Positions 8,631 to 15,798 of a stretch of 64,000 nucleotides of DNA are shown here, piece after piece. Position 1 is the stretch's first letter, and every line of letters begins with the position of its first letter. Made by a program: the position numbers and the translations under genes. The notes beneath the pieces are model-generated. The model was given only the letters and a program-made list of their open reading frames with translations, was not told the DNA's origin and did no database searches. The stretch comes from Rhizobium sp. Root274 (GTDB lineage Bacteria; Pseudomonadota; Alphaproteobacteria; Rhizobiales; Rhizobiaceae): NCBI RefSeq assembly GCF_001429245.1, contig NZ_LMJE01000012.1, positions 1,649-65,648 on the forward strand, read 5' to 3'.

Positions 8631-9449
8631 ATGCCGTCATTTCTTGAAATATCACCCGAAAAATTGAGCCGCCTTGTTGGTACGCCGAACGCCCCGGCGC
8701 TCATCGACGTGCGCACCGACGCGGATTTTGAGGCCGATCCATGGCTGATCCCCGGCTCTCGTCGCCGTTCTTATACAGATGTCGCATCGTGGGCTGGAGA
8801 GCTTATCAATGGCCCGGTTGTGGTCATATGCCAGAAGGGTAAGAAGCTCAGCCACGGTGTTGCGGCCTATTTGCGAACGGGAGGGACTGCTGCGGAAGTC
8901 CTTGAAGGCGGTTTCGAGGCCTGGAAGGCCACAGCTCTGCCTTTGATACCGACGGCTCAGGTGCCGAAGCGCGATGCTCAGTGCCGGACGGTCTGGGTGA
9001 CGCGCTCGCGGCCGAAGATTGATAGGATTGCCTGCCCCTGGCTGATCCGGCGCTTTATCGACCCCGGTGCAGTCTTTCTGTTTGTCGCGCCCGGCGAGGT
9101 GGTCGCCGTCGCAGAGCGGTTTGGCGCAACGCCATTCGATGTCGACGATGTGTTCTGGAGCCACCGGGGTGAGCTCTGCACTTTCGATGTGATGATCGAG
9201 GAGTTCGGACTTGCGGTTGCACCGCTCCTCCACCTGGCGACGATTGTCCGCGGTGCCGACACCGCGCGGCCGGATCTTGCGCCCGAGGTGGCGGGCCTGC
9301 TCGCCGCATCGCTCGGACTGTCGCGCATGTTCAACGACGACCTTCAACAACTCGAGGCCGGAATGACGCTCTACGACGCATTCTATCGCTGGTGCCGCGA
9401 TGCAACCGGCGAAACACACGACTGGCCTACTGGAAAGAAAGGTAACTGA
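8631..9449 (+). CDS. chrB: ChrB, chromate resistance protein with N-terminal rhodanese domain
   Basis: 272 residues in two parts. Residues 8-105 form a rhodanese domain (ALIDVRTDADFE; active-site loop VVICQKGKKLSHGVA with the catalytic cysteine; LEGGFEAWKA). Residues 120-265 are the ChrB C-terminal domain (RSRPKIDRIACPWLIRRFID; DVDDVFWSH; LYDAFYRWCRD). ChrB acts as a chromate-sensing regulator or accessory to the ChrA pump. The start at 8631 has a GGAGG site. It is followed 1 bp later by chrA, so translation is probably coupled. Fusion with rhodanese is known in rhizobial ChrB. Confidence 0.93.
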   Translation: MPSFLEISPEKLSRLVGTPNAPALIDVRTDADFEADPWLIPGSRRRSYTDVASWAGELINGPVVVICQKGKKLSHGVAAYLRTGGTAAEVLEGGFEAWKATALPLIPTAQVPKRDAQCRTVWVTRSRPKIDRIACPWLIRRFIDPGAVFLFVAPGEVVAVAERFGATPFDVDDVFWSHRGELCTFDVMIEEFGLAVAPLLHLATIVRGADTARPDLAPEVAGLLAASLGLSRMFNDDLQQLEAGMTLYDAFYRWCRDATGETHDWPTGKKGN

Positions 9450-9450
9450 G

Positions 9451-10854
9451 ATGTCTGACACGGTCGTATCGGCAGAACCATCGCGCAGGCCAACTGAACA
9501 CGGTATCCCATTCATGGAGGCATTCAGGGTTTGGCTCCGCGTCGCGGCTTTGAGCTTTGGCGGCCCCGCAGGCCAGATCGCGGTGATGCACCGGATTGTC
9601 GTCGATGAGAAACGGTGGGTCGGCGAAAACCGGTTCCTGCACGCCTTGAACTATTGCATGCTGCTTCCAGGCCCCGAGGCGCAGCAGCTTGCCGTCTATC
9701 TCGGCTGGCTGATGCATCGCACGGCAGGCGGTCTTATGGCGGGGATACTCTTCATCCTGCCCGGCTTTCTTTCCATCCTTGCACTCAGCTACGTCTATGT
9801 CCTCTACGGCGACGTGTCTGTGGTTGGGGGGCTATTCTTCGGCCTGAAGGCTGCAGTCCTCGCGATCGTTCTTCAGGCTGTTTTCCGAATCGGCGGCAGG
9901 GCATTGAAGAGCCCAGCCATGATCCTGATAGCCGTTGTGGCCTTCCTGGCAATATTCGCATTCCAAGTGCCGTTTCCGTTAATTATCATCGCGGCCGGCA
10001 TTCTTGGCTATCTCGGGGCAAGGACTCGGCACAGTTGGTTTGCGGTTACAGGCGGCCACAAGGCAGCGGCAGGCAAGATCCTTTCTGACGCGGATTCCGC
10101 CCTTGGCGAGGGGATGCCCGCACATGCGAGGCCGAACCTCAGGTGGTCGCTGAAAGTCTCTGTGGTTCTGCTGCTTCTCTGGCTTGCTCCGGTTGCCGTG
10201 CTCCACGTCACGCTTGGTGCGGATAACGTCTTCACGCAGATCGGTGTCTTCTTCAGCCAGATGGCGGTCGTCACATTCGGCGGCGCCTATGCCGTACTGG
10301 CCTATGTGGCCCAAGAGGCGGTACAGAATTACCAATGGCTCCGGCCCGGCGAGATGCTGGATGGGCTTGGCATGGCCGAAACGACCCCGGGCCCTCTTAT
10401 CATGGTGCTACAGTTTGTCGGCTTCCTTGGAGCCTACCGCGATGCCGGCGGGCTTGGCCCCCTGCAGGCCGCGACTCTGGGAGCTATCCTTGCGACCTGG
10501 GTGACCTTCCTTCCGTGCTTTCTCTGGATCTTCCTCGGTGCGCCCTTCATCGAACGCCTGCGAGGCAACGTAGCTATCTCCGGCGGTATGGCTGCGATCA
10601 CTGCCGCCGTTGTCGGAGTGATCCTGAATCTCGCGATTTGGTTTGGGCTGCATATTCTGTTTTCGGAGGTGGCCACTTTGCAAGCTGGGCCGCTGTCAAT
10701 GCAGTTGCCCGAGCTGTCTTCAGTCGAATGGGCTTCGGTCGTGCTGACGCTTCTGGCGGTCTTTGGGATCTTCCGCCTCAAGATGTCGGTCATGACGGTC
10801 CTACTCGGCACTGCAGTGCTTGGGATGGCCTGGACCTTTGCAGGCATGCGGTAA
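9451..10854 (+). CDS. chrA: ChrA chromate efflux transporter
   Basis: 467 residues, a long-chain (two-domain) CHR transporter with about 12 hydrophobic segments in two homologous halves. Each half carries the family motif: FGGPAGQIAVMH (about 34-45) then NYCMLLPGPEAQQLA (about 68-82) in the first; VTFGGAYAVLAYV (about 272-284) and AETTPGPLIMVLQFVG in the second. It exports chromate using the proton-motive force. The ATG at 9451 lies immediately after the chrB stop. An upstream in-frame ATG inside chrB is unlikely. Confidence 0.95.
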   Translation: MSDTVVSAEPSRRPTEHGIPFMEAFRVWLRVAALSFGGPAGQIAVMHRIVVDEKRWVGENRFLHALNYCMLLPGPEAQQLAVYLGWLMHRTAGGLMAGILFILPGFLSILALSYVYVLYGDVSVVGGLFFGLKAAVLAIVLQAVFRIGGRALKSPAMILIAVVAFLAIFAFQVPFPLIIIAAGILGYLGARTRHSWFAVTGGHKAAAGKILSDADSALGEGMPAHARPNLRWSLKVSVVLLLLWLAPVAVLHVTLGADNVFTQIGVFFSQMAVVTFGGAYAVLAYVAQEAVQNYQWLRPGEMLDGLGMAETTPGPLIMVLQFVGFLGAYRDAGGLGPLQAATLGAILATWVTFLPCFLWIFLGAPFIERLRGNVAISGGMAAITAAVVGVILNLAIWFGLHILFSEVATLQAGPLSMQLPELSSVEWASVVLTLLAVFGIFRLKMSVMTVLLGTAVLGMAWTFAGMR

Positions 10855-11263
10855 TGATGCTGCTTTTCCACTACGCTTGAAAAGGGTTAGCGGAGGTAAC
10901 CGGATGGACTGCTGCCAGCCCCAATTTAACGACAGTGCAACTGAAATAAATCTCTGATATGCCTAGATTATCCCCGCGGCTTGCAATCCGAAGGGATGGG
11001 AGGTCGGCGGTTCAAATCCACTCAAGGCGGGGGGCTGCGGAGAGTGCAGCCTCAGTATGGGAGCCCCATGCCAAGCCGAGGTGCGCATATTGCGTTGAGA
11101 AAGTCGGCAAGAAATGCCTGCCCCAGTGAGGATCGAACTTATGCGAATCTAGATGGGTGTGACTGGGCATCTTGCTTGGTGAGGGAACAGCTTTGCGGGA
11201 CCTCAGTTCCTGCTGTGGGAGGTGGCGGGCAAACCATCGATTTTCGACAAGTAGGAGACAACA
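10855..11263. other. Intergenic DNA with tRNA-like fragments, no gene seen
   Basis: No convincing reading frame. At 11009-11019 a T-arm-like GGTTCAAATCC is preceded by an anticodon-arm-like GCGGCTTGCAATCCG around 10977-10990. At 11130-11138 the complement of GTTCGATCC occurs in the opposite direction. Stems pair poorly, so these look like tRNA remnants rather than genes. The end holds the leader of the EF-hand pseudogene. Confidence 0.4.
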
Positions 11264-11691
11264 ATGTTCAACGGTTCAACAATCAAGATGACTGATTCGA
11301 CGGTAGCCATGTGCTTATTTGGTATTCCAGCGATCGCTGCGGATCTAGAAGATTGGGATGTCTATGGCAGTTCAGGGATCGAGGCAGCGCAATTTGAGCG
11401 GGTCTTCAGGGATAATGGCTCGTTCAAGCGCTGGGATGATGACAAAAATGGATCTCTTACCCAAATGGAGATTGAAAATGGCGTTGGCGAGCGTCAGCAC
11501 GCTTTCAACAGCGGTATGGCGACGGGTGGTTCAAGTCTTGGGATGCCAATTCCGACTCTTCACTGACTGAGAGAGAGTACTACAGCGACATCTACGCCAG
11601 TTATGATTTGGATGGCGATGGAATGATCGAAGAGGCCGAATTCAAAACTCTACAAGAGGACGTCTCCGCCCCCGGCTGGTACGCCAGCTGA
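11264..11691 (+). pseudogene. EF-hand secreted protein, frameshifted paralogue of 18835-19263
   Basis: The first frame from ATG 11264 carries a signal-like start and two EF-hand loops (the clear one is DDDKNGSLTQME). It goes out of frame near 11510. The next frame continues with two more loops (DANSDSSLTERE, DLDGDGMIEEAE) and stops at 11691 after APGWYAS. The intact gene at 18835-19263 aligns across both parts, and its NERYGDGWF segment corresponds to one missing base here. The broken copy would end with an unrelated tail. Function of the family: periplasmic or secreted calcium binding (inferred from EF loops and signal peptide). Confidence 0.8.
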
Positions 11692-11867
11692 AGCAACTAG
11701 GGACAGAGCATTCGACCCACTGCCCCGTGGGCCCTGTTGCTCAACGACGGCCTATAATAGCGGCCCGGGTGTAGCGGCCGGCGATCTTCCCATGCTTCTC
11801 AAGGCACTCTTGAATGCACCCTTCATAATTTCTACATGTTGGGCACGATGCAACAACGGGAAGATCG

Positions 11868-12161
11868 ATGGCTGCTTCGTTCTCGAAGGCACAATTCCGG
11901 CATTTTGCCTTCGCCGGCATTCTCGGTTGGTCTAACCTTGCAAGCGCCTATGGCGACGGCGAAGGCGAAGCGTTGTACATGTTGAGCTTTTACGCTTGGA
12001 GCGTGCATACCCTTTGCGTGATCTACGCTCTAACAAGGTGGGGTGGGATATGGAAGGCTTACGCCGCCGTCTCGGTTGTCGCCAACATAACCTTGAAGGC
12101 CGGTACTCCGCTTAGTGGTTTGACCAAGCTGGCATATGTTCTCAACCACAGCCTCGCATGA
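11868..12161 (+). CDS. Small hydrophobic protein of the cell-wall block (copy A)
   Basis: 97 residues of unknown function. An N-terminal hydrophobic segment (FAFAGILGWSNLASAYG) reads as a signal or membrane anchor. A second membrane-like segment follows (FYAWSVHTLCVIYAL), then a conserved WGGIWKAYAA and KAGTPLSG. A diverged copy occurs at 61477-61758, where an amber codon breaks it. Both copies precede an L,D-transpeptidase gene by about 350-450 bp. The conserved order suggests a link with envelope remodelling, but that is inference. Confidence 0.65.
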   Translation: MAASFSKAQFRHFAFAGILGWSNLASAYGDGEGEALYMLSFYAWSVHTLCVIYALTRWGGIWKAYAAVSVVANITLKAGTPLSGLTKLAYVLNHSLA

Positions 12162-12518
12162 TAGCTTTATCAGGTAGCCGCTGCGGAACTGGCTGATCGA
12201 AGCAGGTTTGGAGTAGTGTGCCTAGGCAAATGAAACCGCTCAGAAAGCCACGTTGCGGCGGGCACGATTTTCGTACGCGCCCGCCACCGCCAATCTCTGC
12301 CGGAAATCAACGGCATGAAGGCTTCAGCCGCCTGTGCAGCATGTTCTCCGGCGCGAGACAGTTCTCCGCGGCCTCATCGAGGAAAACCCTCCCTAAACTT
12401 GCTCCGCCGGCTGTGACTGGGTTTCCCTCTATGGAGGGTAATGACGTTTACGTGAACACGATGGTGTTTCTTACGTGGCGGCGATGTGACATCAGCGGGT
12501 CACGAAAGGAGTGGAATT
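12162..12518 (+). other. Leader of the L,D-transpeptidase gene
   Basis: No gene is seen here. The 17-mer ATGACGTTTACGTGAAC at 12441-12457 recurs exactly at 62123-62139, 78-79 bp before the equivalent start region in both copies. It may be part of a promoter or regulator site. Confidence 0.4.
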
Positions 12519-13241
12519 TTGTCTGAAGCATGTTTGAACAGGAGATTCATCGTCCTTGGTGGAGCCGCTGTAGTCGTGAGCGCTGCAACTGGTTGCTCAA
12601 CGACCATTCCAAGCTCAGGCCGGTCCAGCGTCCCGTTAAGGGTGCCAAGCGTCTATGACACCATGTACGCAGCTATGCCCGATGAGGCTTTCCCACTGCC
12701 TGCGATACCTTATCAGCGAATCGACCCAAGATACTTGCGCCAACTGGTCGACGATCCCACCGGAGAGCGTCCAGGGACGCTTGTTGTCGACACTAATCAG
12801 CATTTTCTCTACCTGGTTTACGAGGGCGACAAAGCTATCCGATACGGCGTCGGTCTGGGGCGCGCGGGCTTCGGGTGGTCAGGGGAGGGCGTAATCCAAT
12901 ACAAGCGCGAGTGGCCAACATGGACGCCTCCCCAGGAGATGATTATGCGGCAACCTGAGCTTGCGCCTTACAGCGCGCGAAATGGGGGTATGCCGCCAGG
13001 ACTGATGAATCCACTTGGGGCGAGGGCGCTCTACATATTCCGTAACGGGCGTGACACCCTCTACCGTGTCCATGGCTCCCCGGAATGGTGGACGATTGGC
13101 AAGTCAGTTTCCTCCGGCTGCGTCCGAATGATGAACCAGGATATCGTCGATCTCTATAGTCGCGTTCCGCCTGGGACACCCATCAAAGTCCGTGCACTAC
13201 CGAGTGGTCTCGAAACCTCCTTGGCGTCCAGCATGATTTGA
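12519..13241 (+). CDS. L,D-transpeptidase (YkuD), copy A
   Basis: 240 residues from a TTG start. AAAGGAG lies 7 nt before TTG 12519, whereas no ATG fits; GTG 12486 is an in-frame alternative upstream of the ribosome site. The N-terminus has a twin-arginine-like NRRFIVLGG and a lipobox-like AATGC (Cys at about 26), so it is exported. The YkuD domain has the catalytic motif HGSPEW...SSGCVRM near the C-terminus. It makes 3-3 peptidoglycan crosslinks or attaches proteins to the wall. The homologue at 62208 is about four-fifths identical by eye. The D,D-carboxypeptidase at 13803 would supply its tetrapeptide donors. Confidence 0.9.
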   Translation: MSEACLNRRFIVLGGAAVVVSAATGCSTTIPSSGRSSVPLRVPSVYDTMYAAMPDEAFPLPAIPYQRIDPRYLRQLVDDPTGERPGTLVVDTNQHFLYLVYEGDKAIRYGVGLGRAGFGWSGEGVIQYKREWPTWTPPQEMIMRQPELAPYSARNGGMPPGLMNPLGARALYIFRNGRDTLYRVHGSPEWWTIGKSVSSGCVRMMNQDIVDLYSRVPPGTPIKVRALPSGLETSLASSMI

Positions 13242-13360
13242 TATGGTCAGGCTCAACTTCAGGCCTTACTGATTGCGCAGGTTTCTCTCACCGCAGATGG
13301 CGCGAAGCCACAAGCAGACCTTGCGTACCCATTTGCATATTCAAGGGCCCAGGAACCGTG

Positions 13361-13618
13361 ATGAAAGTTTTTCGGATCTTGATCGCCGCTGGGGTTGCCT
13401 TAGCGAACATATCCCCGGCCTCAGGGCAAATACGTAGCCTCGGCACGAAAGCGATCAACGTACTCAGGCGTGCGGATTCGCGTGCGGCTGCAACACAGGA
13501 ACGTCATTTCATCACTGACCTTCGCGGTCGGCGGATCCGGCTGGTCGGACCGCGTTTCTACCCTGATCCAGAGAAGCAACTCGTGTTTCCCGGAAGAACC
13601 GGAAATATCGAGCCCTGA
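13361..13618 (+). CDS. Small secreted protein with conserved ITDLRGRRIRLVGPRF motif, copy A
   Basis: 85 residues. A signal peptide (FRILIAAGVALANISPASG, cleavage near residue 22) is followed by SLGTKAINV and a strongly conserved core, FITDLRGRRIRLVGPRFYPD. The homologue at 63047-63316 keeps the core while its ends diverge, which marks the core as functional. No known domain is recognised. It lies between the transpeptidase and the carboxypeptidase in both blocks, suggesting a periplasmic partner of wall enzymes. Confidence 0.7.
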   Translation: MKVFRILIAAGVALANISPASGQIRSLGTKAINVLRRADSRAAATQERHFITDLRGRRIRLVGPRFYPDPEKQLVFPGRTGNIEP

Positions 13619-13697
13619 ACGGGTAGCTCGCTGCTTCTGGGAGGTGGCGGCATCTTGCGGGCACCTGCCGCGTCCGAGAGCAAGCGAGCACGTTCCG

Positions 13698-13802
13698 AAA
13701 TTCACCATTCGTAAACCATTTCGTAACCCTGCGACACCTAGTTTCCTGGCAGAAGCCATGCCGCATTGCGGCGGCTTGGAATATCAAAACAGGAGGCACG
13801 AT
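13698..13802 (+). promoter_or_regulatory. Conserved 105-bp leader of the carboxypeptidase gene, copy A
   Basis: This leader has exactly the same length as 63488-63592 and aligns without gaps. It contains a direct repeat CGTAAAC/CGTAACC at 13710-13728, a short hairpin GCCGC-ATT-GCGGC at 13760-13772, and an identical AACAGGAGGCACGAT before the ATG. In the other copy the hairpin persists with a different loop. Confidence 0.55.
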
Positions 13803-15140
13803 ATGATAGCGGAAATCCTGAAGCGGTGGTCACGTGTTGCTCGATGCGGTTTGCTCATCGCTGTTACAGGCATCGTCAGCGCTGGCCTGACAACGGTTCA
13901 GTCTTACGCCAACACGCGATACGCTGGAATAGTCATCGACGCCAAAACAGGCCGGACGCTCTATGCTGATCGCGCAGATGCCCGCCGTTATCCGGCTTCG
14001 CTGACCAAAATGATGACATTGTACCTGACGTTTGATGCGCTTCAGCGGGGGCATATTTCCAAGCGGACGCTCATGCCGGTTTCACGCAATGCTGCCTCGG
14101 AGGTCCCCACAAAACTGGGACTTAAGGTCGGGCAGAAGATTACCGTCGAGCAAGCCATACTTGGACTCGTAACCCGGTCCGCCAACGACGCCGCGACGGT
14201 TCTGGCAGAATATCTTGGGAACTCGGAGCAAGCATTCGCGGCCATGATGACGTCGACGGCGCGAGAGCTCGGCATGACCTCAACCACCTTCAGGAACGCT
14301 CATGGCCTCCCGAATTCGAGGCAATATACCACAGCGCGCGACATGGCGCGCCTTGGGATGGCGCTTCGAGATCATTTTCCAGAGTATTATGATTATTTCA
14401 CCACTCGCTCTTTCACTTACAAGGGTCGAACTTACCGCAATCACAATCGCCTCCTCGGGAAGGTTGAAGGTGTCGATGGGATCAAAACCGGCTTCATCCG
14501 GGCGTCAGGCTTCAATCTGGTGACTTCGCTCCAAAGTGAGGGTCGTAGCATCGTGGCAGTGGTCATGGGAGGGCGCAGTGGACGCAGCAGAAATGCTCAT
14601 ATGATCGAATTGATCAGGCGCCATTTGCCTGAGGCATCCGTTGGTCGAGACCGATACGAAATCCCGAGGCCTGGACATGATCTACTGGCTTCTTTGAGAG
14701 GAAGAACTCCAAGCAATGTTCCAGTCCCGCTGGCGCGTCCATCGACTACCTATGTTATTGGCGATTCACTGCCACCTACTGAGGTTGCCGCCGCCAAGCC
14801 AGCCTCGTTGAATGCGGCCTCTCAGTCGGTTGCCCATTCGCGTGAGATCGCCCATCTCTCGACGGGCTCTGTGGCAAACACCTGGGTGATCCAGGTCGGT
14901 TCGATGCCGACAGCTAACCAGGCACGCCAAATCCTCAACCAAATCCAACATAAGATGACCAAGCTGATGGAGGGGAAGGCTGCCTTTGTTCAGCCTTTCC
15001 CCTTGAACGGTAACGTCTACCACCGGGCTCGCTTCGGAGGCTTTCAGTCAAAGTCGGAAGCGCGCAACGCATGTGCCGACCTGATCAATGCAGCGTTTGA
15101 CTGCTATGCAGTGCCAACCCCCAGAGAGGCGCAGACCTAG
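13803..15140 (+). CDS. D-alanyl-D-alanine carboxypeptidase (PBP5/6 type) with SPOR domain, copy A
   Basis: 445 residues. A signal peptide (about 1-37) precedes a peptidase S11 domain with all three active motifs: SLTK (Ser66-Lys69), SAN (126-128) and KTG (228-230). A low-complexity linker leads to a C-terminal SPOR domain (about 365-440, WVIQVGSM to DCYAV), which binds denuded glycan at division sites. It trims pentapeptides to tetrapeptides, the donors for L,D-transpeptidases such as the one at 12519. The ATG at 13803 is preceded by AGGAGG. A homologue begins at 63593. Confidence 0.92.
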   Translation: MIAEILKRWSRVARCGLLIAVTGIVSAGLTTVQSYANTRYAGIVIDAKTGRTLYADRADARRYPASLTKMMTLYLTFDALQRGHISKRTLMPVSRNAASEVPTKLGLKVGQKITVEQAILGLVTRSANDAATVLAEYLGNSEQAFAAMMTSTARELGMTSTTFRNAHGLPNSRQYTTARDMARLGMALRDHFPEYYDYFTTRSFTYKGRTYRNHNRLLGKVEGVDGIKTGFIRASGFNLVTSLQSEGRSIVAVVMGGRSGRSRNAHMIELIRRHLPEASVGRDRYEIPRPGHDLLASLRGRTPSNVPVPLARPSTTYVIGDSLPPTEVAAAKPASLNAASQSVAHSREIAHLSTGSVANTWVIQVGSMPTANQARQILNQIQHKMTKLMEGKAAFVQPFPLNGNVYHRARFGGFQSKSEARNACADLINAAFDCYAVPTPREAQT

Positions 15141-15177
15141 ACAGTCTGTTGTTCGCGTACCAGGAATTAGTCTTTTG

Positions 15178-15729
15178 ATGGCATTGCCTCCAAAGGTTAC
15201 CCGTCGCACATTTCTGATGCTGTCTTTCTTGCTGGCAAGCATCCTTCCCGATCTTCCTGTGCTTGAAGCCCAGGCTCAGGCTGGCCGGGTCGGCCGTGTT
15301 ACCAGGCTGGACCTACCACGATTTGTGTCATTGAAGGCGAGCAAGGCGCGCCTTCGCGTCGGCCCCGGAGTTCAATACCCGGTGAAGTGGGAATACCTGG
15401 CTCCCAATATACCTCTGGAAGTCATCGCGGAATTCGGAAACTGGCGTAGGGTTCGGGATTGGACAAGCGCCGAAGGGTGGATGTATCACACGCTCCTCGC
15501 GGGGCGTCGAACGGCTGTGGTCAGTCCATGGCGGGCGGGTGTAACCTCTCTCAGACGATATCCCAGCGCTCACGCGTCCATACCTGCCAGCCTGGAAAGT
15601 GGTGTCTTTGTCGAAGTTGAAGACTGCAGCGGAACCTGGTGTAAAGTCCAGATCAAAGGCGCCGAGCTTGAAGGTTACATCCAGCAGATTGCTCTTTGGG
15701 GCGTCTATCCCGGCGAAGTCGTCAGGTAG
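15178..15729 (+). CDS. SH3-like domain secreted protein
   Basis: 183 residues. The start at 15178 has AGGAA upstream and gives a signal peptide with a twin-arginine-like TRRTFLMLSFLLASILP. Two bacterial SH3-like repeats follow: SKARLRVGPGVQYPVKWEY with WRRVRDW (about 55-90), and SLRRYPSAHASIPA with GTWCKVQ (about 120-160). Such proteins bind cell-wall peptides and often accompany amidases or peptidases. It lies 37 bp after the carboxypeptidase, probably in the same transcript, and ends just before a strong hairpin. Confidence 0.85.
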   Translation: MALPPKVTRRTFLMLSFLLASILPDLPVLEAQAQAGRVGRVTRLDLPRFVSLKASKARLRVGPGVQYPVKWEYLAPNIPLEVIAEFGNWRRVRDWTSAEGWMYHTLLAGRRTAVVSPWRAGVTSLRRYPSAHASIPASLESGVFVEVEDCSGTWCKVQIKGAELEGYIQQIALWGVYPGEVVR

Positions 15730-15756
15730 CCTGCTCACACGTTGCAGGAACAGAAA

Positions 15757-15780
15757 GAGGCCCGGTGACGGCCGGGCCTC
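15757..15780. terminator. Bidirectional intrinsic terminator
   Basis: A 9-bp perfect stem (GAGGCCCGG / CCGGGCCTC) with a 6-nt loop sits between convergent genes. On the minus strand it is followed by TTTCTG, on the plus strand by TGTT, so it can serve degP and the SH3 gene. Confidence 0.75.
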
Positions 15781-15798
15781 TGTTAGGCAGTAGAGCGA

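Larger units (their letters stand above)
11868..15140 (+). repeat. Duplicated cell-wall block, copy A
   Basis: Four genes in order (small hydrophobic protein, YkuD transpeptidase, small secreted protein, DacC-like carboxypeptidase) recur in the same order and strand at 61477-64000. Coding parts align almost without gaps, while spacers differ except for two conserved leaders. Divergence shows the duplication is old. Confidence 0.85.

Noticed and set aside
11009..11019. Functional tRNA gene at the T-arm-like string
   Set aside because: Only weak T-stem pairing and no closing acceptor stem; treated as a remnant. A covariance scan could overturn this.
10981..11295. Plus-strand frame upstream of the EF-hand pseudogene
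   Set aside because: No ribosome site, overlaps tRNA-like fragments, composition not coding-like.
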